In this document: one piece after another, positions 11,976 through 24,883 of the stretch | How positions within the stretch are numbered: the first letter of the stretch is position 1 | Layout: each line of letters begins with the position of its first letter | Assembly (NCBI GenBank): GCA_037178855.1 | Contig: JASJZC010000001.1 | Location: forward strand, 1 to 64,000 | Length of the DNA: 64,000 nucleotides | Direction: 5' to 3' | From: Oscheius sp. JU75 | Lineage: Eukaryota > Nematoda > Chromadorea > Rhabditida > Rhabditidae | The notes under the pieces: generated by a model | Database searches by the model: none | Seen by the model: only the letters and a program-made list of their open reading frames with translations | Told to the model about the DNA's origin: nothing | Translations under genes and position numbers: made by a program

Positions 11976-13679
11976 CTTGGCCGGCTTCTTCCTCGTCGTT
12001 CGAGTCTGTAAGCACGCAAGTATAAGGTAAGAACACTAGTGAAAGGCAGCAAAAACGACGAGAATCAGATGGATAAGAAGTGGAACTGTTCAACGATATT
12101 TGAAAAATAATCAAGTTTCCGCCTCCTGTTACGGAGAGCAATCAATTTTCTATCAATTTGTCGGTAAAATTACTAAGGGAAAAGAAAGGAAACAGCGAAG
12201 AAACACGAGCCAACCCCTGTGGAAATTCGAAAGCATTTCATTTTTTGAGGCAGCAAGCATTCGCGGAGGGACCTGCACCTCCCAGTCCTTTAGGCCAGCG
12301 TTTCAAGGCATTTTGACAGAGGAGCGAGAGAAAAAGCGGCACGATAATGTCATAGAACGGATTAGAGCAGGCAGAAAGCCAAAATGAGCGGAAAAAAAAC
12401 AGCGAAACAATATTCCCGCATCTACAGAGGTAGTAAAGAGGCTAATGGCAATGGTAACATGATAGAATTAATCAAAGTGAGGTAAAACATCAACAAAAAG
12501 GGCGAGTTGACATGGAAAACGTGTCTCTAGAAAGGAAAAAAACATGTTCATTGTTCAAACAGCGTCATTTTTCACCTGGTTTCGTGCGATCATGTGCGAA
12601 ACGTTTTTGCTACTTTTTGAATTCAAATTGAGAAAGAAATACATGAAAATGGAGAGAAACAACTGACAGAAAAGAGAGCGAAGAGAAGAAACTGCGGGGT
12701 TTTCGCAGTCTTTCATGAAGACGGCTTGCAGCACTGGCTACAGTACAGTTTCAAATTTTCCGGGAATTTGAACTGTTTTTGCTTCCTCAAATCTTATCAC
12801 TCGTTATTAGGTCTTTCTGGCTTTTTCAACGCTTGGATCCAATTCTAACGAGAAAAAAAGATACAGAACACACGAGACTTAAAAACACCCGGTTCGATAC
12901 ATAATCATTGTAAACTGAGCAGTCTGTTTCAGATTTTTACAATTCTCTTCGCCGATTCGCCGTAGACCATCAAGGCCAGTTTTTTCCTCTGATAAGACGT
13001 CAATCAACAGCCTCGAGCTGGCTATGGACTCAAAAACAATAGGCTTCATTGAAAAAACGGAGGAAGAATTAGCTGAACGAGTTGAAAATCTGTTTTCTCT
13101 CTATAGGAACACTGCACAGGCTGAAAAACGAGCTAAATGACCTGGTGTGCTGTGTTTTAGATGACAATCAAACGAACTAGCTGAAACTAGACATTTTTGG
13201 AACAAACTTTATGCTGTTATCTACAATTAAAATCGCAAGTATATGATCCTAGAGAGCCAGCAAACTATTGGGGAGACGCTCCCTCTTAGAAGTCAGATAC
13301 CGATGGTCGGAGCAAAGAGACCAGAGCCGGAAGTGAAGAGGGTTCGTCCCTGCTGTCTGTCCCACCAGAGGATCTCGCCGTCCAGGCAGGCCTCGTTCGA
13401 TTTATCCTGAAATTTGGAGGGTTCGAAGCATCTGGTCTGCCGACAAAAAGTTACGGGAGAAAAGCTAAAGAAGGGAAATCAGAGCCCAATCGTCCCATGA
13501 TTTTCCAACAACATTACATGCTGACACATCGAAAACCTCCTCAGACTCAAGGCATGACCGCATGCAAGTAACAATTGAAATTTTTGAACACAACAATTAT
13601 GACCAGTTAAGTTAAGAGGTTCTGAACAGGTCTGTTTGATTACAGAGACCGTAACAAAAGATAAAGAGTCCTCCTTTTT
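11976..13679. other. NDUFB4-SNRPB spacer, likely SNRPB upstream region
   Basis: About 1.7 kb separates the NDUFB4 stop from the SNRPB start. A CTG-TAAGC block at 12,005-12,012 is, on the minus strand, a TTACAG acceptor about 30 nt before the SNRPB ATG; it could be a spliced-leader or 5'UTR splice site. A 95-codon open frame at 12,100-12,387 is conserved between arms only because the arms are near-identical, and it has no family resemblance. Confidence 0.5.
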
Positions 13680-14343
13680 CTATCCATATAGCAGTACAAG
13701 TAAGGCATGCGGGACAACGGGCTGCTTCTTCTAGACCAAAAATTGAGCGTTTGACAGCCAAGCGGATTTGTACCTGGGCTTTATCAATACACGAATTTTA
13801 CGGATACATAGAGACGGCTTGCGTATAATAGAATGGTTAAAAATTGGCTAAAACGTACCCCAGGAATGAACATCAGCCGCGAGTAGATGTAGAAGAGAGC
13901 GAAGACGGTCCCGACATATAGGAAGACGGTTCTGGGCGTGAAGCGGAAGAATTCAGCCTGGGTCATGTCGGCTGAGTACCAGCGGAACATTGCTGGGTCC
14001 ATTGTGACTCCTTCCTACGTGATTTTTTGCAATAAAATGGGAGGAAATGAAGACAAACCTTGTATTTGAAGTTGTGAGGATCGAACTCACGGCGGAGATA
14101 TTCTTTCTTCAGGATCTCCTTGACCCTGTACCTCCAGAGGACGGCCTTTTCTCCTGGTCCGTCAGATTGTACTCGTGTCCGGGCAAAAACTCCATTTTTC
14201 CTACAAGATTTGATATTTTAGTTGTGGAAGAAAAACTGCGTACCGTGTGTTTCGAAGTATCCAAGAACGGGATCTTGCCATAGCTTGGGTGTTTTAACGT
14301 TCTGGTTGGCCGCTGGTCGAAGAAGTCGAAGAGCAACCCTCAT
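13680..14343 (-). CDS. NDUFB4: NADH dehydrogenase 1 beta subcomplex subunit 4, left-arm copy
   Basis: This is an accessory subunit (B15) of mitochondrial complex I, orthologous to C. elegans nuo-6. Recognition rests on the order PGHEYNLTDQEK, KEYLRREFDPHN, then MFRWYSADMTQAEFFRFTP before a single hydrophobic segment (TVFLYVGTVFALFYIYS). This matches the family pattern of an RW motif followed by FRPTPK and one membrane span. There are four exons; the last is short and ends LLYG-stop. In this arm the AAAAA run of exon 2 has only four A (near 14,150), giving a frameshift that the right arm does not have. MARS2 is divergent upstream. Confidence 0.85.
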
Positions 14344-15327
14344 CTTCGGTCAAGGACCCTGGAAATGAACAAGTTGAAGGAGAAAACCAAGAAGAAAGAC
14401 AAAAAGCGGAGACAGACGTCAAAATGTGACCTTGTGCGGTTTTGAAATCCTTTCCGTTCATTTTTCGAGCATAAACATATCGGAAACATAGCAAAAAAAG
14501 TGTAGAACAAAAATTATGTTAAAGGACGGCACCCACCTGTCAAAGTTAGCTAGAGCACGCTAAAATACACAGCTGCTTCTGTTCTTTACCTGTCAAAGCC
14601 ACCAAATCGGTTTGATGGCCTCAAAAATCAGCACAATTAGCACTATAAAAGTTATGTAGATGCAAATGAAGAGCAGGGTCTCTCCACCGTCAAAAATAGC
14701 CCTGGATGGGAGTCTAGGACGTGAGCGACGCGGTTCTGAACATACTCCACGCAAATTTTCTTGGAGATGACACCCTCTTACGAATGTCTGGAAGGCGCTG
14801 AGAAGTATCCACGCTGCGTTTTCCGAAGATATACATGGACGGGCAAGGCGACAACTGGGATTATCTCTCCAGGCAGCCCGAAGCACTAATCGCGGTTAAT
14901 TGGCAAGAAAAACAGCTTTGTAAGGTTTCCCTAGAGTCTGGGAGGGACCGCAATCGACAGAAAAATACTTTAGCGAGATCGTTCGACTAAGAAAATAGAA
15001 AGAAAATGTGTCTTGGATTGATAGTGGCCGACAGAGGGAGAAAGAGAGACTATGCACCACCTTTATTTTAATTTTCATGGACTTTTTTGCATGTTTGTTA
15101 GGATCTGCATGTTTGTTAAGAGCTAGAAAAATGTAATAACAGGAGGGTTAATGGAGAGAAATCAAAATATTACCGAAAAATTTGAAATTGACCTAAACGG
15201 CGCGCATTTTTATCAGGCCGCAGCAGTTTGAATTGCCTGTATTATTCTTTTTTGCCCTCATATACGCCTCGATTTCTACCTGTTTCTTCATTTTCTTATT
15301 TGAAATCCTCAGGGAAAGCTCCTCTAA
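14344..15327. promoter_or_regulatory. Divergent intergenic region between NDUFB4 and MARS2
   Basis: The start codons of NDUFB4 (minus) and MARS2 (plus) face away from each other across ~985 bp, so this region should hold both promoters. A TTCCAG-type acceptor lies about 20 nt before the NDUFB4 ATG (minus strand), consistent with a 5'UTR intron or trans-splicing. No TATA box or other element can be assigned with confidence. Confidence 0.5.
14594..14836 (-). CDS. Possible small single-span membrane protein
   Basis: An open stretch ends in a very hydrophobic C-terminal segment (ETLLFICIYITFIVLIVLIF then EAIKPIWWL-stop), the shape of a tail-anchored small protein. On the same strand an upstream ATG begins MYIFGKRSVDTSQRL with basic residues, and a GTATGT donor with an ATCCAG acceptor (about 44 bp apart) lies between. 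The two halves join one base out of frame. The gene would sit 251 bp upstream of NDUFB4 on the same strand. I do not recognise the family; it may be a chance ORF. Confidence 0.33.
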
Positions 15328-16743
15328 ATGCTTCTCAAAAAGGTATCAGTACGGGTCTGGTCGCGGAGACGATCCTCCTTCATCACCACGCCTATTTTTT
15401 ATGCCAATGCAGGTAAATATCTTTTCCATTCTCTCTGCTAGTGCTGCTTTCTTTACTACCTCAGCCGGTGTGCCTAAATGAGTAGTTTGTGCCAAATTTT
15501 CTCACACTTATCGTTGTGAATTCAACATCTCTCCAGTTTCGATCATCTTCTTTCAGCCCCACATCTCGGTCATCTGTACACGGCGGTGTTGTCCGACGCC
15601 GCTCATCGATGGGAGCGACTGAAGGATCCGACTGGCAGACACGTCTTCTCGACTGGGACGGATGAACACGGAATCAAGGTACATTTGTTCCAAATCGATC
15701 TCCAAGTCGAATTTTAAATCTACCGAGCAGCCGAGGCGGCCGGAAAACGACCGCAGCAGTTCTGTGAAGATGTGTCGAGCGTGTTTAGACATCTTTTCGG
15801 CCAATTCGACATCCAGCATACCGACTACATTCGGACAACTGATGCTCATCACAAGGAGGCTGTTCAGCGCATCTGGGTTGGTTTTTGTGTTCAATTCTTG
15901 CGACGAAAAAGTTTTGCAGGGTATTCTGAAGGACAAAGACCTCATATACAAGGACGTCTACCGAGGCTGGTACAGTGTCGTCGACGAATGTTTCTATCAG
16001 GAAAAAGACGTCGAAAACGCCCAAATCGGTACGAAAACAGTCAGGGTTAGTGCTGTTCCGTCCTTGCCTTCATTGTGGCCGTTTAGGTTGTGAAAGGATC
16101 AAAACCGTTGTGGATTGGGTGGAAGAGGAGAACTACATGTTCCGGTTATCTGAATTCCGTGACGAAATCAGACGGTGGCTCTCCCAAAATGGTTTTTTTC
16201 CTGTTTCTGTTCCTTTCACAGCCTGAAAACCCAGATGTCATTCGTCCGAAACATTACCTACCGATTGTGTTGAAGTTTCTCGAGATGGAAGAGGATCTTT
16301 CGATCTCGCGGTGTCGTCGTCGTCTTCCCTGGGGGATTGCTGTCCCGGACGACGCAGAGCAGACGGTATTGTGGTTTTCTTTTTGAAAAAGAACCTAGAG
16401 GCTTAGATATACGTTTGGCTTGACGCCCTCGTCAACTATCTTACCGTCTGCGGCTTCCCAAATAACACGGAGAGGATGGAAACTAGCTGGCCGCCAACTT
16501 GTCAAATCATAGGCAAAGATATCGTGAAGTCAGTTTTTTCTTCTTTTCTTTTGTACCACTAAAATGGGATTTCATGGCCATGTTCTGTTCTCCAAGTATA
16601 AGATCAAGAGTCTGTTAGAGTCACTTTTTTGATCGCAACTTTTGTTCTGAAATTTTTGAGCAAAAGTAACGCGGGCTCGTTTTTCGCTCGTAAAAACTAC
16701 AAAAAGTTGCGGTCAAAGAGCTACCGTAACGTTTGTTCACAAA

Positions 16744-16777
<34 letters not shown>

Positions 16778-18145
16778 GATGTAGAAAGACACGCCACTAC
16801 TGTGGAGGTGTGCGAACTGTGGCAGTTGTGGCCACATAAGTAAGAGGCCACTGGTTGAACACTGGTACTCCTGCCAAAATACACTTTCGAGAGCTGTAAT
16901 CGACTGTTTACAGATTCCATACCGTCTACTGGCCAGCTTTTCTTCTCGGCGCTGGTTTGCCCCTACCAAGACGAATTTTCATCCACGGACACTGGCTAGT
17001 CGATAACATAAAGGTACGAATACACTTCTTTCGGATGAACAGCAACTTTTTAGATGTCGAAGAGCCTTGGAAACGTGGTGGATCCATTCAGAGCGGCCAA
17101 GCAGTTCACGACGGAAGGACTTCGGTATTTTCTGCTGAAACAGGGCGTTCCTCAAGACGATTCCAGTGAGTTTAAGCTAGTTTCATTTTTTCAGTCTATT
17201 TTCCTTCAGATTTCACGCCCACGAAGGCTCTTCAAGTGATCAACAGCGATCTCGTCAACAACTTTGGAAACCTACTCAGTCGCAGCACAGTCGCGAAGCT
17301 GAATCCGGAACAGAAGTACCCGAAGATGGAAAGAGGAGCTCTGTCGGATAGCGGGAAGATCGCGTCCGAGGAGCTGGTCAGAAGTCTAGACGAGATCGGC
17401 CGACAGACGGCTGAACAATACGATGCGATGCTGTTCTACAAGGGAATCGAAGGACTAATGGGCGTTCTGAAGCAAGCAAATGGATTTTTCCAGGCTCAGG
17501 AGCCGTGGAAGATGAGTCCCAGCAAGCAGGTATGTCTTTGAACCTATTTTTTTATTGAAAATTCGTCAAGGCTGCTCCCAAGCCCTTGATTCACGTCAAT
17601 ATTTCCATATTCTTCCTGATAAGTTTCTAATCAACCACAACAGCTGTCGAACCGTCGTGTCAGTGGCCTCGGCTGTCAAAACCACTAATAGGGGACACCC
17701 CGCCCCATTTCAAATCGTGTTACGATTATTATCTACTTGACTCGACAGTAAGACTGCTGTTGGTTCTGGTTCTCCTCAAACTGATCTGGAACACGGCTCT
17801 ACTCGACAAATTCTTGCTTGATACCAGCGTGCAACGCAAATTGCTCTATAAAACATAACAAAAACGGCGTTAACAACATATTTTTCAGCTGTCATCAGTT
17901 CTGCATCTTTGCTACGAGACGGTTCGAGTCACCGCCGTTCTCCTCCAGCCCGTCGTGCCTCAGTTTTCTTCCCACGCTCTAGACCGGTATATTTATGGTC
18001 ATTCTGATGCAATGGTAATCTTTTCAGACTCGGCATATCCACGGAGAAACGCGGTATCGAGACGGCGAAGTACGATGACAGCGAGCGAGGATATCAACCA
18101 CTGGGAGCAGAAGAAGGGCCGTTTATTCAACGACTAAAGGGATAA
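15328..18145 (+). CDS. MARS2: Mitochondrial methionyl-tRNA synthetase, left-arm copy
   Basis: This class I aminoacyl-tRNA synthetase charges mitochondrial tRNA-Met. Exon 1 encodes a basic presequence ([18 protein letters not shown]) and TTPIFYANA. Exon 2 carries the HIGH-type motif HLGH and STGTDEHG. Later exons carry [43 protein letters not shown] and the KMSKS loop [11 protein letters not shown], then the anticodon-binding helical domain ([20 protein letters not shown]) and a C-terminus ending QRLKG-stop. There are about twelve exons, most introns 40-145 bp, with longer ones at 16,529-16,913 and 17,530-17,888. Oddities: one base is missing near 16,099 (frameshift absent from the right arm), and the exon 2/3 and exon 5/6 junctions do not join in frame with obvious canonical sites in either arm. 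Confidence 0.9.
16750..16777 (+). repeat. Poly(A) tract in a MARS2 intron
   Basis: A run of 28 A lies in intron 7. The mirror tract at 57,327-57,344 has only 18 T, so the two arms differ by 10 bases here. This is the kind of length difference expected from slippage or from homopolymer miscounting. Confidence 0.9.
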
Positions 18146-18189
18146 ATACTGTTTGTTTCATGCATTTACAGATAAATATTGTATACTCA

Positions 18190-19665
18190 TGTGCAAAAGT
18201 TTGGCAACCCCCCACTTTTTTGCAGTAGAAGGGTCAAGAAACATTTTAGACGTCTGGTACCGTTTCCAAACGATTTCTCATGCCTCAAAACCCCTAGAAA
18301 ATTTTTTTGACCTTTATCCGAGTCTACTGGGGATTAGGGGGATCAATTTTCAAAAAATCAGCATGTGCAAAAGTTTGGCAACCCCAGAGTACTTTATCAG
18401 AAACGAAGTCATCTGAGTGTAAAACGTGTAGAAAAGTAAAAATGTTAAAACGTTTCGAAGCGAATGTTTTTACTCTTCTTCGTCATCATGCCGTCGGCTT
18501 GTCGACTTTCTTTTGAAGAACAAGCCTCCATTCGTGCCCTGAAGGTTGCTGGCCAATCGAACATCCAGATTGCGAAGCAGTTAGGAAGAAACAAGAGCTG
18601 TATTGGACGTTTCTTGAGCAATCCGAACTACGGAAACTAGCCGGTTCTTGGACGCCCCAAGAAAATCGGAGATCGGGCTCGTCGTCAGATTGGACGCCTA
18701 GCTTCGAACTCCTCGATCAGCTGCAATCAGATCAAAGCTGATCTACGTCTTGATGCTCACAGGACGACCGTCCTCCGAGCTGTCCATTCTGTGCCGTACA
18801 TCGACCGGGAACTGAAAGTGCTTACTCTAATCCCAATGCACAGCACAAGGTGAATCGCGTGGCTTTTGCTCGGAATAACATGGCCACGCAATGGCACAAG
18901 ATTAGTCACTAAGGTTTTCTGTTAGCTTTTGCAGGTTGTGTTCTCGGACGAGAAGAGATGGACACTGGACGGTCCTGACGGAGACCGTGGCTACTGGAGA
19001 AACAGCCGCAAGCCGGCTGTTCAGTTGCCGAAACGCTCGTTCAGAGGTGGCGGCGTCATGATTTGGGCAGCGTTCCACAGTGGTGGAGTTCTGGATCTTC
19101 ACTTCGTTACGGGTCGACTGAATGGTCCAGATTATCAACAGATTTTCGCTCAACACCTTCTTCTATTCTTGAATACGCCTCAGGGAAATGGATACTCATT
19201 CGTCTAAGACAATGCCCCGTGTCACGTGAACAATGTAACAAAGCAGTGGATGGCTGCTAATGGTATCAATACGATCGACTGGCCGGCTTGCTCTCCCGAT
19301 TGCAATCCAATCGAGAATCTCTTTGGAGTTTTGACTCAAAAGATCTACAAGGATAACCGAAGGTTCACCAGCCTTGCCGAGCTTCGTCAGGAGATCCAAC
19401 GCGCCTGGAACAGTATCCCGCCACCAACTCTCCTGAACCTGGTCAACGGCATGTCTGATCGGATTTTCAAAGTCATCCAAAAGGACGGGGATTTCATCGG
19501 CTGATCTATTTCACGTCCCTTATTGTTGAATAATAAATTATAGTTGCTTCGGTTGCCTTTTTAAACAACTTTCTCTGGGGTTGCCAAACTTTTGCACATG
19601 CTGATTTTTTAAAAATTGACCCCCTAATCCCCAGCAGACTCAGATAAGGGTCAAAAAAATTTTCG
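18190..19665 (+). mobile_element. Tc1/mariner-type transposon, decayed, one end truncated
   Basis: Near-identical ~90 bp inverted repeats at 18,298-18,389 and 19,573-19,665 enclose a transposase remnant. The repeat core GTGCAAAAGTTTGGCAACCC also occurs a third time at 18,190-18,210, about 170 bp outside the left inner copy, as in IR/DR ends with an outer and an inner direct repeat. The matching outer repeat is absent on the right within the expected distance, so the right end appears truncated. The element lies 45 bp after the MARS2 stop. Confidence 0.85.
18488..19504 (+). pseudogene. Tc1-like transposase pseudogene
   Basis: The N-terminal helix-turn-helix region is recognisable (FEEQASIRALKVAGQSNIQI, then AKQLGRNKS). 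The catalytic region includes VVFSDEKRW (first Asp), DNAPCHV (second Asp) and the downstream SPDCNPIENLFG (Glu), the DD34E arrangement of Tc1. It is dead: TAG at about 18,638, a lost base near 18,823, and TAA at 19,205 just before DNAPCHV. The same lesions occur in the right arm, so inactivation preceded the duplication. Confidence 0.92.
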
Positions 19666-19869
19666 TTTTTCTGGCAATGGTGGGAGCAAACATTGTTATT
19701 ACAGTTGTAATACGACCGCTTAACCCGTCTGTTTCAAGTTCTATACTGTAACCACAATAAGTTTTGAAATAACTTGTAATATTCCATTCCAAAGCTGTAT
19801 CGGTTTTAAGCCCAAATAAGCACTAAATGCTCTATTTGCTCTTTAAGTAACACAATCCGCCCTCGACAT

Positions 19870-21599
19870 TTTCACTATGTGCGAATGCTTCTCTTCCTCA
19901 TGGTCGTCCTCTCAGACGCACAAAAGTCTATCCAACATTCCGAGAAGTAGTCTTAGACAATGAAACGGCGGGATATCACAAGACAGAATCACCTTACGAC
20001 ATCTACCACATTCCGCTAGATGTGCAAATTATTCCGACTTTTGTGGTACTTACTGAAGTGATATGTCAGGTTTTCAAGTTTGTGGTCTTCCAATTTTCAG
20101 ATTGAGACTCAATAGCTTGTGGTTTTTGTGGTTTTTGTAAGTTTGCTAATTTACAAAACAATAGACAACAAAGGCTTGGCACGACCTCCGTCTTCAATTC
20201 GATCCTGAGATAATTGGTCTCAACACCACTATGGTTCCATCCAATCTGATCTGGATACCAACAATCGACTGCTTTAACTGGTATCAATTCTTTTTACCAT
20301 ATATTCCTTGTACGCACCTGTTTTACAGGTGGAAAAGCTTTGAACGTTCTGCGAAGTTTTTCAGAATCTGTCAAAATATAGTTCTGATATATTTTTGTGC
20401 GTACTGCGGCGCTGGAGGAGCTTTAAATATTGTTTTTCAGTGTTGATGTCAAAAAAATGGACAAAGAGACTGAAAGTAACGAAGCTATGGTTCGTTAATC
20501 GTAATTTCTGGATACATAAACACAGATCATAGCTGACGGTGGTGTACAACTTTTTCAAAAAGCTCGTTTTGACACCATTTGTCTAATGAATTTAGGTGAA
20601 CAGAAAAAAGAACCAGCCTATCAGCCAGTTCATTTAGAAGTTTTTCCGTTTGATACTCAGTTCTGCGGAGTAACTTTCACGTGGGTCTAGCGTCTGATGG
20701 CAGGATCTACCTCAATGTGAGCAATGTTTCCAACATCGACATACTCCTGGTGAATTTTTTATTTTCATGCTAAACCAGCTGTCTCAGTTTGCATCGGCGA
20801 CTTCGTAGTAACAATGGGTTTCCAGCGGCTTCATTGCGACAAAAGCCAAGTTCAAAAGCGCACCCAAAGTTGACTAGCCACCCAATTTAGGCAATAACTA
20901 TTTTTGAAGAATAAAACTTCTGGACAACATAATTTGCTCGTTTCTGTTTCGTGGCCTCGGAAAACAAACAAATAAACAAAGTCCGCCACAGAAACCATCG
21001 CGCTTTAGATAGTAGAGTTTTAGTGAAAAAGTTCGGGGAACGCCTGAATGGAACATCGAATCTGATATAAATCTTGGACTAGGTGGAAGCGACGGCCTAT
21101 ATGTCGCAATAAGGTTTTCTTTAAAACGGAACTCCACCTTCTACATTCTAATGCTCATTGTTCCACAACAATAATAACTTCCTTGTGCTTGGCATCTCTA
21201 ACTCTACCTTTAGACTTCAGCAAATCGGACAAGGTACGTTAGTTGTCCTTTAAAATGACTGAAATACAGTACACAATGGGAATTAGTGGTCTACTTGGAC
21301 TGACATTTTTACTAAGTATTATTATCGAACAGGTACCTCGCTCTTCTAAAATGCCTATACTCGGTAAAAAAAAAAAATACCCTGCTTAGCAGCTGTTTTC
21401 ATCAGGCCAATGGCTGCTCGTAGAGATGTCTTTGCGTCTTTGCTACAATTTCAGACGAGCCATTGCGGAAGATCAAAAGAAGTATCAAGCATATAACGAA
21501 TATAAATAGAAAGTTTCAGATTATTTAAGCAAAGCATACTATCGGATTCCACTATTGATTTTGCTGCTTTTACTGTCCTCTTTGGTGGTAAAATGCTAA
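19870..21599 (+). CDS. Cys-loop ligand-gated ion-channel subunit (nAChR-like), left-arm copy
   Basis: This is a pentameric ligand-gated channel subunit of the plasma membrane. Extracellular blocks seen in order: PYDIYHIPLDVQ, WHDLRLQFDPEI, VPSNLIWIPTID (the conserved P-x-x-x-IW-P segment), and FPFDTQFCGVTF (end of the Cys loop). These are followed by a pre-TM1 EWN...LYVAIRFSLKRNSTFY, TM1 (LMLIVPTTIITSLCL in the right arm), TM2 (YTMGISGLLGLTFLLSIIIE), PILGQWLLVEM leading into TM3, a very short loop and a hydrophobic TM4-like end (IPLLILLLLLSSLVV). The first cysteine of the loop, expected 14 residues before FC, is Gln. TM2 lacks the PAR motif of anion channels, suggesting a cation channel. The left copy has shortened homopolymers near 21,161 and 21,430. 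The exact start is unclear. Confidence 0.75.
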
Positions 21600-21974
21600 C
21601 CACAATATTAATGTTTTCGCTACGACCCGAATCGAAGAAACTTTCTGACCCTGTTTTGTGATAATAAGCCGATAAATGTGCGAGAGTCTATTTTTTTTTT
21701 TGCCCGACGATGTACAACGTTTGTCGTCTAAGTGAAAGACAGCCTGGGAGATGCAAAGTAAGATTAGAAAATGGAAAAGTAAGCCTAAAAGAAAAATTCG
21801 CCTGGGAGACAAAAGGAAGTCTGAAAATCGCTCAGGCGACAGCCACTGCCCACAGGGTTGCGCGATTATTAACAAGTCGGAATCGCAACTAATCGCGTTT
21901 TTTGAGGTAATCGCAATCGCAATACGAAATCCTGACTAATGAAGACGCAAATCGCATCGCCCTTTTTAGCGAGA
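21600..21974. other. Spacer between channel gene and 28S fragment
   Basis: No gene recognised. Both strands hold open stretches of 60-100 codons that are low in complexity. A cluster of GCGATT/AATCGC words occurs at 21,860-21,960. The right-arm counterpart is 52,031-52,496. Confidence 0.5.
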
Positions 21975-24116
<2,142 letters not shown>

Positions 24117-24168
24117 GCTAGCGCGCCCTTGCCCGGCTCGCTACTCCTGTACTCTCTATCACCATTGC

Positions 24169-24883
24169 TTGTTAGCTGGACCTCAGCTAACAAAAAGTAT
24201 GATAAAGAGGGAAAATAGTATGGATATGCGATAATGACTCAAACTTAGTGCTAGTTGGTGATAAGTATAAAAGGTTTTCGCATTCACAGTTAAACCAGCG
24301 TTGAAGATGATCGAAATGAAGAAAAGTAAGAGCAGTTGTAAGAAGTGAAATCATTGCCATAATAGTAATTTGGGGGGGATGTTGTAAGGGCAGTCTACCC
24401 TTAAGTATAAATACTGATTATATAACTAAATCACCTTATGTCGATCTCTTCTTACTGCGACATTTATTGCTTATTATTAGTCACAAAGAAAACAAAATTC
24501 TAAAACCCGTATTTATTAAATATTTGTAGTTTTATAATAGCACGCTAACATCTCTTTACTAAAAACACTTTATGCTTTGCGGACTTTCCTAAAAACACAC
24601 TTATTTATTTGAGCATAATTATATACTTCAAGTATATCTGCAGCGCCCCTGGGGGCGGGCGGAGGCCTTGGTCCAGCGACAGGAGGCAAAGAGCATTTGA
24701 GAAACTTGAAGGACCAATCTAGACCGATGGGGTCCAATTCTTATTTTTATAATAAGATATGACGTATTGCCGCAATATCATATTCCTCGATTAATTTAAT
24801 TTGCTGCCTCCTACAGTTTCCGGTTCGCCTGGCGTTTATTATCTATTTTTGTACACCCCAGTACTCACCATTTTATATAATTA
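24169..24883. other. Non-coding, AT-rich, subterminal hairpin
   Basis: This holds the subterminal hairpin and AT-rich sequence without a credible ORF. A TCAAGTATATCTGCAG block near 24,628 precedes a GC-rich patch (24,640-24,700), unlike its surroundings, which may be a fragment of another element. Confidence 0.45.

Larger units (their letters stand above)
1..16040. repeat. Older, diverged palindrome with axis near 7,460
   Basis: Positions 1-7,450 are an inverted, strongly mutated copy of about 7,460-16,040. Matching blocks run in mirror order: MARS2 exon 4 (near 1 and 16,030), MARS2 exon 1 (560-640 and 15,328-15,412), NDUFB4, SNRPB and OLA1 (end 6,626 and 8,341). Near the axis the match continues, for example CATGAATCGGGGAGG at about 7,160 and its complement at about 7,735. 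One arm is largely intact and the other is full of substitutions, indels and stops, so this duplication is much older than the telomere-centred one. The left arm continues beyond the window. Confidence 0.93.

Noticed and set aside
12100-12387. 95-codon frame conserved in both arms (also 61,705-61,992)
   Set aside because: It is conserved only because the arms are near-identical; it sits in the SNRPB upstream spacer and is not maintained in the older copy.
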